DNA of 64,000 nucleotides from Lachnoclostridium sp. UBA5725 (GCA_002419585.1 DIGJ01000033.1:1-64000), one strand, 5' to 3'. Shown: positions 26,637 to 36,159, counted from the stretch's first letter. Notes: generated by a model from the sequence alone, not told the origin. Numbers and translations: made by a program.

Positions 26637-28136
26637 TTATCTACCATATATCCGGGTAAGTTCTTTTAGGTTTTCCATATGAATCTTATCAAATTGACCT
26701 TTTGTGAGTCTCCACTCCCAGTTTCCCCCTAGCGTTCCAGGGAAATTCATTCTGGCGTCGTTATCTAGCATTAAAATGTCCTGCATCTGCAAAATAGCGA
26801 TATCAGCAATACCTTCATACGCTAAACGAATTACCGCCTCTGGAAGCTCTGATTTTTTCTTTACGCGTAAATACTCCATCGCATATAATAGGGCATCTTT
26901 TTTCTGTCTTCCAAAAAAACCGACCAGTGTTTCATTATCATGGGTCCCGCCATATACGACACAATTACTTGATTTGTAGTTATGTGGTAGATTTTCATTA
27001 TCCGATCCACTGTCAAATGCGAATTGTAAAATCTTCATGCCTGGCCAGCCCGTCTTGTTTATTAGTTTTCGCACTTTTGGCACAACTACTCCTAAATCTT
27101 CGGCTATAATTTCACTTTCACCGATTGCTTCTTTGATTGCTTCGGTAAGTTTACTACCAGGCCCCATTCTATATTCACCAATTTCGGCCGTTTCGCATGA
27201 ATTTGGAATGCAAAAATAACGTACGATTCCAATAAAATGATCAATTCGGATCACATCGTATAGTTCCGCATTTGCAGACATGCGTTCCCGCCACCACATA
27301 AAGTCTTCTTCCTCCATTACATCCCAGCGGTACAATGGATTTCCCCATCTTTGCCCTGTTGCTGAGAAGTTGTCGGGTGGAACACCTGCAATGTTAATCG
27401 GGTTTCTCCTTTCATCGAGTTCAAATAATCTTCCATGCACCCATACATCAGCACTGTCCATAGCAACATACAGAGGTATATCGCCTATAATCTTGATTCC
27501 GTTTTCATTTGCATAGGACTTCACCTTTTTCCATTGCTCATTAAACTTATATTGGCAGAATTTCCAAAAGCGCACTTCATCCGCGAGTAACTGTTCGTAC
27601 TTTTCGATTGCGAGCGGCTCTCTATTTCGAATATCCTCTTCCCAAGCTAGCCATTCAATATCATGGAAGTAATGCTTGATTGACATATATAAGCTATAGT
27701 CATGAAGCCAGAATGCATTATCCTGGCAAAAGTCTATATATCCATCTTCTTTTTCATGCTCGCTTTTTTTAAATGCGCTGCGCAAAACCTTGAATCGATT
27801 ATCATAAATAGTTGCATAGTCCACTTTATCTTCTCTATTTCCCCAATGAAGCGCTGTTACTTCTGCTTTTGTTAAAAGTCCTTCTTTTATTAAAACATCA
27901 AGATCAATAAAATACGGATTACCTGCAAATGCCGAGAAAGACTGGTATGGGCTATCCCCATAACTGGTAGGTCCAATCGGAAGCACCTGCCAGAATTTCT
28001 GCTTTGCTTTTGCTAATTGATCAATAAAATAAAATGCTTCTTTACCAAAGGATCCGATGCCGTAGTTCGATGGCAGGCTGGCAATCGGCAGTAAAATTCC
28101 AGCACCGCGCTTTTTGGTTGTTCTATTATTACTCAT
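26637..28136 (-). CDS. malQ: 4-alpha-glucanotransferase (amylomaltase)
   Basis: A 499-residue GH77 enzyme that moves maltosyl units between alpha-1,4-glucans. Catalytic landmarks are the nucleophile region YDVIRIDHFIG (Asp), EDLGVVVPKV (acid/base Glu) and YGGTHDNETLVG (Asp). The ATG at 28136 is used because GGAG lies 6 bases before it; an in-frame ATG at 28148 lacks a ribosome site. It is the first gene of the malQ-glgP operon and diverges from fbp. Confidence 0.96.
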   Translation of the reverse strand: MSNNRTTKKRGAGILLPIASLPSNYGIGSFGKEAFYFIDQLAKAKQKFWQVLPIGPTSYGDSPYQSFSAFAGNPYFIDLDVLIKEGLLTKAEVTALHWGNREDKVDYATIYDNRFKVLRSAFKKSEHEKEDGYIDFCQDNAFWLHDYSLYMSIKHYFHDIEWLAWEEDIRNREPLAIEKYEQLLADEVRFWKFCQYKFNEQWKKVKSYANENGIKIIGDIPLYVAMDSADVWVHGRLFELDERRNPINIAGVPPDNFSATGQRWGNPLYRWDVMEEEDFMWWRERMSANAELYDVIRIDHFIGIVRYFCIPNSCETAEIGEYRMGPGSKLTEAIKEAIGESEIIAEDLGVVVPKVRKLINKTGWPGMKILQFAFDSGSDNENLPHNYKSSNCVVYGGTHDNETLVGFFGRQKKDALLYAMEYLRVKKKSELPEAVIRLAYEGIADIAILQMQDILMLDNDARMNFPGTLGGNWEWRLTKGQFDKIHMENLKELTRIYGR

Positions 28137-28155
28137 TACGCTCTCCATTCTGAAT

Positions 28156-28213
28156 TTTCGTAAACTTTCGTAAAACTTAACTTAATACTATCATTTTGAA
28201 CTATTTTTGTCAA
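28156..28213 (-). promoter_or_regulatory. Promoter and repeated site of the malQ-glgP operon
   Basis: Minus-strand TTGACA (28208-28213), a 17-base spacer and TAGTAT (28185-28190) with an extended TG. Downstream, TTTCGTAAA occurs twice in direct repeat at 28156-28164 and 28166-28174 with a period of ten, a possible operator. Confidence 0.65.
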
Positions 28214-28344
28214 TATAAATGTAGATATATCTCTTTTGTCGGTCTAAAATCCTGGCTCCAAAAATATTTTTTGTGTTTTTTGCATTATAATGCTACAATA
28301 ATAAAAAATCTTTGTATTTAAGTATTGGGAGAGAAGAGTCGCAT

Positions 28345-30303
28345 ATGGAAAAAAGATACTTAAGCTTATTGTCAAAGGATTACCCAAACATCGAAGCATG
28401 TGTTTGTGAAATAATCAATTTAAATGCTATTAAATGTCTGCCAAAGGGAACCGAATATTTTTTCAGTGATTTACACGGAGAATATGAAGGGTTTTCTCAC
28501 CTTCTTCGAAGTGCTTCTGGTGTTATCAAAACAAAAATTGAAGATTTATTTGGTGACATTATTCTGCCAGATGAAAGGAATCAACTTGCTGAACTCATCT
28601 ATTATCCAGAAAAAGTATTGCTTGAGCTCGAATTATCGAAAGAGATGCTCGATAACTGGAGAAAGATTACTATTTACCGTCTTGTACAGGTCTGTAAAAA
28701 GTGTTCCTCAAAATACACCCGTTCCAAAGTAAGAAAGAAAATGCCAGCAGAATATTCCTATATTTTAGATGAACTTTTGCATGCAGATAAGGATATTAAT
28801 AAAGAAGTATACTATCAATCTATCATTCAATCCATTGCGGATCTTGGTAATGCGGATAGTTTTATCATTGCCATCTGTAATCTGATTCAGGAACTTTGTG
28901 TTGACCGTTTGCACATAATCGGCGATATTTATGACCGTGGTCCCCGACCTGATTTTATTATGAACGAGTTGTCCTTGTTTCATGAAATTGATATTCAGTG
29001 GGGCAATCATGATATTTCCTGGATGGGTGCTGCATGCGGTAATCGTGCGTTAATTGCTAATGTAATTCGTATGGCAATTCACTACAACACAATTGATTTA
29101 ATTGAAGATGGATATGGTATTAGTCTGCGATCGCTTGCTACTTTTGCAGGTGAAGTATACAAAAATGATGCCTGCGAAATTTTCACCCCTGTTGTATGGG
29201 ATGAGAACGAATATGCTCCTGTCAGCCTTAGTTTGGCTGCAAAGATGCATAAGGCAATTACAATTATCCAATTCAAACTTGAAGGACAGCTCATCGAAAA
29301 GCATCCGGAATATAATATGTCCGACCGTAGTTTATTAAACTATATTGATTATAACGAAGGTAGCATTTCTATCGATGGGCAATCTTATGCATTAGAGGAT
29401 TGTCAATTTCCAAGCATTGATCCACAAAATCCTCTTGCATTAACAGAAGAGGAAGAAGCTTTAATGAAAGTGTTTGAGCGTTCATTTGAACACAGTAAAG
29501 CTCTTCATAAACACATTCACTATTTGTATTCTCATGGCAGCATATATAAATGCTATAATAATAACCTCTTGTATCATGGATGTATCCCAATGACAGAAGA
29601 AGGCGAATTTGCGAAAGTACTACTTGATGGAATCGAGTATGAAGGCAAAGGATTGATGGACCGCTTAAATAAGCTTGCGAATACTGCTTATTTTTCTCCA
29701 AACAATGCCCAGTGTAAATCGGCCAGTGTTGATTTCATGTGGTATTTATGGTGCGGATGCAATTCTCCTTTGTTTGGAAAAAGCAAGCTTTCTTGTTTCG
29801 AACAGTATTTTATCAGTGATCCTCGGGCAAAGGTTGAGACCTTTAATCCCTATTTTCATTTATGTCAGACCGAAGAGGTATGTAAAAAAATCTTGAATGA
29901 GTTTGGCTTAGATGTTTCAACTGCTCATATTGTAAACGGCCACGTACCTGTAAAAATGAAAGAGGGCGAATCCCCAATCAAGGCAAATGGTAAACTGTTT
30001 ATCATAGATGGTGGTATATCTAAGCCATACCAGCCAAAAACAGGCATTGCTGGCTATACTCTAATTTACAACTCGCGGACCTTAAACCTAGCAGAGCATC
30101 ACACGTATGATACTAAAAATGATTCCGCTCACTATAAACGAACTCCAACCGTCTCGATCATTGAGATCATGAAGCCTCGTGTCACTGTAGGAAATACAGA
30201 TATAGGAAAAGAACTTACACAGCAGGTCGAAGATTTAAAAGAATTAATCGTTGCTTACCGCAAAGGCTTCTTAAAAGAGACCTTTAAAAATAAGATAAAC
30301 TAA
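28345..30303 (+). CDS. fbp: Fructose-1,6-bisphosphatase, class III
   Basis: A 652-residue Firmicutes-type FBPase (metallophosphoesterase fold), a gluconeogenic enzyme that removes the 1-phosphate from fructose 1,6-bisphosphate. The metal-binding blocks are FSDLHGEYEGF, IIGDIYDRGPRPD and QWGNHDISWMGA, with NGHVPVK towards the C-terminus. Size is normal. The ATG at 28345 is preceded by GGGAGAG, although spacing is a little long; a TTG at 28312 would add 11 residues. The CDF gene follows by 24 bases. With pckA it covers the irreversible steps of gluconeogenesis. Confidence 0.96.
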   Translation: MEKRYLSLLSKDYPNIEACVCEIINLNAIKCLPKGTEYFFSDLHGEYEGFSHLLRSASGVIKTKIEDLFGDIILPDERNQLAELIYYPEKVLLELELSKEMLDNWRKITIYRLVQVCKKCSSKYTRSKVRKKMPAEYSYILDELLHADKDINKEVYYQSIIQSIADLGNADSFIIAICNLIQELCVDRLHIIGDIYDRGPRPDFIMNELSLFHEIDIQWGNHDISWMGAACGNRALIANVIRMAIHYNTIDLIEDGYGISLRSLATFAGEVYKNDACEIFTPVVWDENEYAPVSLSLAAKMHKAITIIQFKLEGQLIEKHPEYNMSDRSLLNYIDYNEGSISIDGQSYALEDCQFPSIDPQNPLALTEEEEALMKVFERSFEHSKALHKHIHYLYSHGSIYKCYNNNLLYHGCIPMTEEGEFAKVLLDGIEYEGKGLMDRLNKLANTAYFSPNNAQCKSASVDFMWYLWCGCNSPLFGKSKLSCFEQYFISDPRAKVETFNPYFHLCQTEEVCKKILNEFGLDVSTAHIVNGHVPVKMKEGESPIKANGKLFIIDGGISKPYQPKTGIAGYTLIYNSRTLNLAEHHTYDTKNDSAHYKRTPTVSIIEIMKPRVTVGNTDIGKELTQQVEDLKELIVAYRKGFLKETFKNKIN

Positions 30304-30327
30304 TATGAAAAAGATGGCGAGGTTAAA

Positions 30328-31497
30328 ATGATTTCATTCCTAGAAAAAGTCTTGATTAAGAATCGGGACAATATAAATGATCCAAAGGTGAGGGAGTCCT
30401 ACGGCGTATTATGCGGAAGTGTTGGCATCCTACTAAACATCCTTTTATTTTCAGGTAAATTTTTTGCAGGAACAATTAGTAATTCAATCGCAATTACCGC
30501 AGATGCTTTTAACAACTTATCCGATGCAGGATCCTCCATTGTCACACTTTGGGGATTTAAGCTTTCCGGAAAAAAGCCAGATTTAGATCACCCTTTCGGT
30601 CATGGACGAATTGAATATTTATCGGGATTAATCGTTTCTGGTGCTATTATTGTTATGGCATATGAACTTATAAAATCCTCCGTTACAAAAGTTATTCACC
30701 CGACTGCGGTTGATTTTAGCGTGCTATCGGTTTTTATCTTAATTGCTTCTATCTTAGTTAAACTTTATATGACATTATATAATAAACGTATTGCAAAGAA
30801 AATTAATTCTGCTGCAATGAGTGCTACTGCAATAGACAGCTTAAGCGATAGCCTTGCAACTAGCGTTGTATTACTTGCTACGGTTGTTGGAAAATTAACC
30901 AATACCCAAATTGACGGTTACTGTGGCGTTCTGGTTGGATTGTTTATCTTATATTCTGGCATAAATGCAGCAAAAGAAACGATTTCACCTCTCCTTGGAA
31001 CTCCACCAGATGATGAATTTGTAGATAAAATCCGCCAAATTGTCTTATCGTACGATGGAGTTATCGGAATTCATGATTTGATTGTACACGACTATGGTCC
31101 AGGACGTGTCATTCTATCTTTACACGTCGAAGTGCCTGCTTCAGGGGATATCCTTGTAATGCATGATATGATTGACAATATTGAAACTCAGCTGCATACC
31201 AAGCTAAACGCAGTTGCTGTCATTCATATGGATCCTATCGTTACCGATGATGCCGAAGTAACTGCATTACACGAAATGACACGTTCCGTCGTAAACGCAA
31301 TCGACGAAACACTCTCAATCCATGACTTTCGAATTGTTAAAGGCCCAACGCACACGAATCTCGTATTTGATGTTGCCGTTCCTTTCCAGGTCCAAGCTTC
31401 CGACGACGCACTAAAAGAACAAATCTGTAATGAAATTTGTAAATGCTCAAGCACTTACTTTTCCATCATTCAAATTGATCGCACCTCAACCAAATAA
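30328..31497 (+). CDS. Cation diffusion facilitator (CDF) transporter
   Basis: A 389-residue inner-membrane metal/proton antiporter with six helices (about 25-210) and a cytoplasmic CDF dimer domain. Because the C-terminal part is long, there may be a second ferredoxin-like segment (about 300-389). The metal site in helix 2 reads NNLSD and in helix 5 DSLSD. NxxxD/DxxxD is more like the manganese branch than the zinc branch, which uses HxxxD/HxxxD. GAGG lies before the ATG. It probably forms an operon with fbp and is followed by a stem element. Confidence 0.9.
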   Translation: MISFLEKVLIKNRDNINDPKVRESYGVLCGSVGILLNILLFSGKFFAGTISNSIAITADAFNNLSDAGSSIVTLWGFKLSGKKPDLDHPFGHGRIEYLSGLIVSGAIIVMAYELIKSSVTKVIHPTAVDFSVLSVFILIASILVKLYMTLYNKRIAKKINSAAMSATAIDSLSDSLATSVVLLATVVGKLTNTQIDGYCGVLVGLFILYSGINAAKETISPLLGTPPDDEFVDKIRQIVLSYDGVIGIHDLIVHDYGPGRVILSLHVEVPASGDILVMHDMIDNIETQLHTKLNAVAVIHMDPIVTDDAEVTALHEMTRSVVNAIDETLSIHDFRIVKGPTHTNLVFDVAVPFQVQASDDALKEQICNEICKCSSTYFSIIQIDRTSTK

Positions 31498-31529
31498 AAA
31501 AAGCTTGCATAAATAAACAAGAGAAAATT

Positions 31530-31745
31530 TCAAATAAAAATGTTATCCCAATTCGCATATCGGGGCAAAAACAGCAGGTACGCTAACCGAATTTATACGA
31601 TTATTTTAATAAGACTTGATGAAAATCAAGTGCCAATCACTTGATTTTCATTGCTTAAGGCTTATTAAAATTGACAATCGTATTGAGGTTAGCGCACCTG
31701 CTGTTTTTGCCCCGATATGCGAATTGAACACAACCTATATTTTTA
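31530..31745. repeat. Intergenic stem element, copy 6 (best preserved)
   Basis: The element lies between convergent genes. It starts TGTTATCCCAATTCGC. The arms 31550-31588 and 31687-31725 match at 38 of 39 positions. Inside them is the core ACGATTATTTTAATAAG, paired with CTTATTAAAATTGACAATCGT. In the centre an independent 14-bp hairpin (ATGAAAATCAAGTG with its complement, 31618-31650) forms. The right end is GAACACAACCTATATTTTT, the same as copy 5. Confidence 0.9.
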
Positions 31746-31763
31746 CACCATTCCTTATATTAT

Positions 31764-33176
31764 TTAGCTAGCTGGTTTCTTCTTTGCAATCAATCGAATC
31801 AGCGTCAATATCGTTGCCGCAAAACAAATGATTGCCGCTACAACGTATACGGTTTTCATTCCATAGATAAAGACATCATTTCTACCCTCTACATAATCCG
31901 TCACACGGTATCCAATTTTAGCACTCATTCTACTATATAGAAGTGTTGTAGCCAATGCGATTCCGCTTACCATTCCCATATTTCTTACAAGTGCATTTAT
32001 ACTTCCAGCAACTCCAAGCTTGTCCTTTGACACCGTAGACATTACCAACGAATTATTCGGAGATTGAAACATTCCCATACCGAACGACATGATGGAGATA
32101 AATGACAGCATACGTAAAACGGTTGCGTTTTCATTTAATGTACTCATAAATAACAGCCCTATACTTATTAATACCAGCCCAATGAACGTTAGTATCTCTG
32201 AACCGATTTTGTCTGATAAATGCCCACTAATCGGAGCTACCACGGTTAAGACCAAAGGATAAACCATAAGAATTAATCCGGCATACCCTGGTGTATATGC
32301 CATAACATCCTGCAGATAAAACGGTAATATTATATTATTGCAAAAAATTGCTACAAAGGATATAAATCCACAAAGTATACTTAAAGAAAATAGTTTATTT
32401 TTAAATATCTCAAGCTTTATCAGAGGATTGTCTCTTTTCATTTCAACAAAAAGAAATGTCAGGAAAGAAAGAATGGCTACTGTAAATCCAATTATAATAA
32501 TTGGTGCTGTAAATCCTACATTGATTCCATTGTTTAAGGCTGCAAATAAAGAGACCATGGATATCACAAATAAAATGGAACCCGTACCGTCCATTTTTCC
32601 GCCTGCCGTTTTGTAGCCCTTCGGTAATAGCTTAAATGCAAGATATAAGGTCACTATACCAATTGGCACATTGATCAAAAATATAAATTCCCAGCTAACT
32701 ACACCTACAATAAGCCCTCCCAAACCAGGACCTACCAATGAACCAAGTGCTACGGAAGTTCCTAAAAGCCCAAGTGCTTTTCCTCTTTCCTTTTGCGGAA
32801 ACACTTCTGTTATAATGCCTTGATTGGTAGACATCGTTCCAGCTGCACCGATTGCTTGTATGATTCTAGCTATAATTAACATTGGAAAAGAATGGGTTAT
32901 ACCACATAGCAAGGAACCTATGGTAAATAAGGTAACTCCAAACTTGAACACTCTGGTTTTTCCAAACATATCTCCTAATCTACCAAAGATTAATACCGTT
33001 CCGACAATTACAATTAAGTAACTTGTTGCTACTAATTGAATGTTGGATGTTGTAACGTTTAAAACATTCGCCATTTCAGGCAATGCCACATTGACAATGC
33101 TACTATCTAATGTTGCCATAAAGGTTGACATTAGTATCGTTATTAATATGGACCATCTGCTTTTTGTTTCTGTCAT
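31764..33176 (-). CDS. MFS transporter, DHA2 (EmrB/QacA) family
   Basis: A 470-residue proton-driven exporter with 14 predicted helices. Motif A is GRLGDMFGKTR, motif C GPGLGGLIVG, and the N-terminal DSSIVNVALP signature (D in helix 1) is typical of DHA2 multidrug pumps. AAGGAG precedes the ATG. A LacI-type regulator lies directly upstream in the same direction with a hairpin between them, so its expression may be tied to a small-molecule signal. The substrate cannot be determined. Confidence 0.93.
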   Translation of the reverse strand: MTETKSRWSILITILMSTFMATLDSSIVNVALPEMANVLNVTTSNIQLVATSYLIVIVGTVLIFGRLGDMFGKTRVFKFGVTLFTIGSLLCGITHSFPMLIIARIIQAIGAAGTMSTNQGIITEVFPQKERGKALGLLGTSVALGSLVGPGLGGLIVGVVSWEFIFLINVPIGIVTLYLAFKLLPKGYKTAGGKMDGTGSILFVISMVSLFAALNNGINVGFTAPIIIIGFTVAILSFLTFLFVEMKRDNPLIKLEIFKNKLFSLSILCGFISFVAIFCNNIILPFYLQDVMAYTPGYAGLILMVYPLVLTVVAPISGHLSDKIGSEILTFIGLVLISIGLLFMSTLNENATVLRMLSFISIMSFGMGMFQSPNNSLVMSTVSKDKLGVAGSINALVRNMGMVSGIALATTLLYSRMSAKIGYRVTDYVEGRNDVFIYGMKTVYVVAAIICFAATILTLIRLIAKKKPAS

Positions 33177-33196
33177 TTGTATTTCTCCTTAAATAA

Positions 33197-33232
33197 AGAC
33201 TCTATTAGGATTTAACAATCCCAGTAGAGTCT
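33197..33232 (-). terminator. Hairpin across the lacI-family gene stop codon
   Basis: AGACTCTA (33197-33204) pairs with TAGAGTCT (33225-33232) around an inner GGGATT/AATCC stem, followed on the minus strand by TTTATTT. It overlaps the regulator's stop codon and sits directly before the exporter's ribosome site. It may be a terminator or an attenuator. Confidence 0.6.
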
Positions 33233-34200
33233 CTTTCTATAAACTTTGCACGAAGCAATATCTTACTAATGGAAACCTCGCTCATTAAGCCATCTAGCAA
33301 TAAAACTGCGCTCTTTCCAAGATTTGACCTCTCCTGTCGTATGGTACTAAGTGCTGGTAGTTGCCTTGCAGCAATTGGCAAATCATCAAAACCAATGACA
33401 CTTATATCTTCTGGCACTTTCAGTCCCCGCCGATTAACCTCCGTAACAACACCCGTTGCAATCAAATCGCTGGCACACATAATTGCGGTCGCACCATTCT
33501 CTATGAAGGTAGGAACATGATATCTTGCACAGTCTGGTACATAGTATCCATATTCCATCAGTTTTTTATTCACTTCAAGTGAGAACTCTTGCAAGCTTTG
33601 TATAAAAGCCATCTGTCTTTGTTGTGACACCATTGAGTTTTTTGATCCATTTAGAAATGCAATTTTTTTGTGCCCTAAATTCACAAGATGTTTTACTGCG
33701 TCGTGGATTCCTTCATAACTATCCGTTCCCACGTAACCAATGTGATTATTATCGCTGATATAATTGTCAAAAAGGACCGTTGGTACACTTGTTTCATGAA
33801 GTTGCTTAATCCAGTCTTCATGCAAGGTAAATCCGATTAAAAATCCCCCGGTAAATCCATTTTTAAGCATATACGTATCGTATTTTTCTGAAGTTTGAAG
33901 ATTCAGATTGGTAGGTATAATGGTGACGTCCCATTTCCTTCGCATTGCTTCTTTTTGAAATCCGGTAATAATATCATAGCCAAATTGGTCGATACTTTCA
34001 TAATCCATATTTTCAACAAATACGCAAACCTTTTTGTTATCCCGTTTACGCATTTTTTTTGTAATATACCCCATATCAACTGCAGCATCTAAAACCATCT
34101 GTCTTGTTTCTTCACTGATATCATTGGCACCATTTAAACCTTTTGACACCGTGCTTACAGCAATTCCCAGATGCTCTGCAATTTGTTTGATTGTTGCCAT
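33205..34200 (-). CDS. LacI family transcriptional regulator
   Basis: A 331-residue repressor. The N-terminal LacI helix-turn-helix reads TIKQIAEHLGIAVSTVSKGL with the hinge NDISEETRQMVLDAA. The remainder is a periplasmic-binding-type sugar sensor fold (GFLIGFTLHE, YVGTDSYEGIHDAV, SVIGFDDLP). It commonly controls carbon-use genes, but here the downstream gene is a DHA2 exporter, which is unusual. AGGAGG lies before the ATG. The ligand is unknown. Confidence 0.93.
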   Translation of the reverse strand: MATIKQIAEHLGIAVSTVSKGLNGANDISEETRQMVLDAAVDMGYITKKMRKRDNKKVCVFVENMDYESIDQFGYDIITGFQKEAMRRKWDVTIIPTNLNLQTSEKYDTYMLKNGFTGGFLIGFTLHEDWIKQLHETSVPTVLFDNYISDNNHIGYVGTDSYEGIHDAVKHLVNLGHKKIAFLNGSKNSMVSQQRQMAFIQSLQEFSLEVNKKLMEYGYYVPDCARYHVPTFIENGATAIMCASDLIATGVVTEVNRRGLKVPEDISVIGFDDLPIAARQLPALSTIRQERSNLGKSAVLLLDGLMSEVSISKILLRAKFIERDSTGIVKS

Positions 34201-34212
34201 TGCCCCTCCTCT

Positions 34213-34692
34213 TTATGCCCGAAACCCTCGATTTGCTTCATTTACATTAACAAACACTTCATTCAAGGAATGTTTCCCATAGGTGAGTCCAGCATAAATC
34301 GTTTGTGTATTTATCATAACAGGTCCACTCGTATCCGTTTTCGCGACTTCTTCAAATGCTACCTTCAAACGGTTGATGACGCCTTCAACTGCATTAAACT
34401 CGTTACAGTCCTTTTGATACATTGCCTTTACAATACACTTTCCGCAATACTGATACAAGGACATAAGTTCCATCGAAAGAGAAAATTGAAAATTCAGTGC
34501 CCCCATCAATTCATGAAGCAACTTCTGAACCCGTTTTAACTCTTTCTTATAGGAAATCCAATCCTGTTTATCACATTCTTCCCGTGCAGACAGAAGGCTA
34601 TCCAAAAGAATTTCATAGGTAATCACAACAAGCTCACTTTTGTTTGCCTGCGTAATCCGGGTGCTAAAGTCCTTTAACGTTTCTTGTTTCAT
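34213..34692 (-). CDS. fliS: Flagellar secretion chaperone FliS-like protein
   Basis: A 159-residue helical protein resembling FliS, which binds the flagellin C-terminus and keeps it from polymerising in the cytoplasm. The family block VVITYEILLDSLLSAREE and the central LLHELMGALNF helix are visible. The C-terminus is extended (about 110-159) beyond the usual length of about 125. It directly follows the flagellin gene by 18 bases. No fliD is seen beside it, so the export and cap genes must be elsewhere. Confidence 0.8.
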   Translation of the reverse strand: MKQETLKDFSTRITQANKSELVVITYEILLDSLLSAREECDKQDWISYKKELKRVQKLLHELMGALNFQFSLSMELMSLYQYCGKCIVKAMYQKDCNEFNAVEGVINRLKVAFEEVAKTDTSGPVMINTQTIYAGLTYGKHSLNEVFVNVNEANRGFRA

Positions 34693-34710
34693 GGCCTAAA
34701 TACCTCATCT

Positions 34711-36138
34711 TTACTGTAATAGGGATAAAATGGTCTGTGGTCTTTCATTTGCCTGTGATAGCATCGATACTCCAGCCTGTGATAATACATTTTTCTGGGT
34801 ATATGTTGCCATTTCTTCTGCCATATCTACATCTTCAATACGGGATAATGCTTCCGTTAAGTTTAATTCGGATGTATCCAGACTCGCAATGGAATGATCC
34901 AGACGATTTTGATAAGCACCTAATTTTGCACGGATACCAGATACCATATTAATTGCATCATCCAACTTAGAAGTTCCTTCACCCGCCTGATCTTGTGTTA
35001 AAACATTCAAATTTTCAAGTCCAAGTGTCTTTGTTGATACCTCCGGAATACTAACTGACATGGTCTGCCCTTCGTTAGCACCAATCTGAAGCACCATTGG
35101 ACCAGCATCTAACACTGTGATTTTTGCATTGGCCGGAGTGGTTGGAGTGACTGTTAATGTGTCTGAAATTTCGATTTTCATTTCAAAACCGTCTCTGTCG
35201 GTAATTTTTGCAATATTACCATCCATAACAACCGTAGTTGTATCGGTAAACGTCTTACCTGTGGCTGGTAAAGGGAGATCCAACGTAATCGTTGCATCGG
35301 TTCCGCTTGCCGTACTAGGAGTTGTAATTCCCAATTTTGTTGCAAGTGCTGCATTACTACAATAAAATTCTAATTTTTTTGTTGCTCCTGCCTCATCGGT
35401 AGAGATGCTATAGATAGGATTTGCTACTGATGTATCAATCGAAAGGGTTGCACCAACCGTCTCACATAAATCACGAATCTTTTGCGTTACTTGACTTGGG
35501 CTATCATTTTCTTCAATCTTTACTGTCTCTCCGTTTAATGTAATGGTTCCTGTCAAATCCGGACTTGAAGTAATATTACTTGTTAATGTACTTCCTGTAC
35601 CCGTTATCGTAGCAGCTGATCCCATTGCAGTAACCTGTAAATTATAAGACTTAGATTTCACCTGATCGGACTGTGATATCAACGTAATTTTTGTATTATC
35701 TGAGTAAGACTTTCGGTCAACCTCTCCGTTTAATAAAGTCTTTGTGTTAAACTCCGTATCCGTAGAAATGCGATCAATCTCAGACATTAACTGTGAAATT
35801 TCTTTCTGTATTGCTTCTCTGTCATCTGCTGTATTCGTCCCATTTGCGGCCTGTACCGTTAATTCACGTGCTCTTTGAAGCATACTTTCCACTTCACTCA
35901 ATGCACCCTCTGCCGTCTGAATGACTGATATACCATCCGATGCATTTCTAGAAGCCTGATTAAGACCTTTGATCTGCATTTTCATTTTCTGTGAAATCGC
36001 CATTCCTGCGGCATCATCTGCTGCTTTATTGATTCGATACCCAGAAGATAGTTTCTCCAAACTCTTATCTAATGCACTGTTTGTATTTTGTAAATGTCCA
36101 TTTGCTACCAAAGCAGCCATATTGTGATTAATCTTCAT
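34711..36138 (-). CDS. Flagellin
   Basis: A 475-residue filament subunit. The conserved N-terminal D0/D1 coils begin MKINHNMAALVANG and contain SSGYRINKAADDAAGMAISQKM. The C-terminal coil holds SRIEDVDMAEEMATYTQ and ends at NERPQTILSLLQ. The central variable domain (about 150-380) is Thr/Ser-rich and beta-like. It is transcribed with the DUF6240 gene upstream (21-base gap) and fliS downstream. As the gap holds no sigma-28 promoter, its transcription must begin at or before the large gene, unless a promoter lies inside it. Confidence 0.95.
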   Translation of the reverse strand: MKINHNMAALVANGHLQNTNSALDKSLEKLSSGYRINKAADDAAGMAISQKMKMQIKGLNQASRNASDGISVIQTAEGALSEVESMLQRARELTVQAANGTNTADDREAIQKEISQLMSEIDRISTDTEFNTKTLLNGEVDRKSYSDNTKITLISQSDQVKSKSYNLQVTAMGSAATITGTGSTLTSNITSSPDLTGTITLNGETVKIEENDSPSQVTQKIRDLCETVGATLSIDTSVANPIYSISTDEAGATKKLEFYCSNAALATKLGITTPSTASGTDATITLDLPLPATGKTFTDTTTVVMDGNIAKITDRDGFEMKIEISDTLTVTPTTPANAKITVLDAGPMVLQIGANEGQTMSVSIPEVSTKTLGLENLNVLTQDQAGEGTSKLDDAINMVSGIRAKLGAYQNRLDHSIASLDTSELNLTEALSRIEDVDMAEEMATYTQKNVLSQAGVSMLSQANERPQTILSLLQ

Positions 36139-36159
36139 ATTTTCTTACCTGTGTCCTCT

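Noticed and set aside
29369..29701. A 110-residue minus-strand reading frame inside fbp
   Set aside because: It overlaps the strongly conserved class III FBPase frame and has no ribosome site or homologous features.
206..31745. The stem elements as retrons or insertion sequences
   Set aside because: No reverse transcriptase, transposase or other enzyme gene is encoded in or next to any copy in this window.
34711..36138. A sigma-28 promoter directly before flagellin
   Set aside because: The gap to the DUF6240 gene is 21 bases and contains no such promoter.
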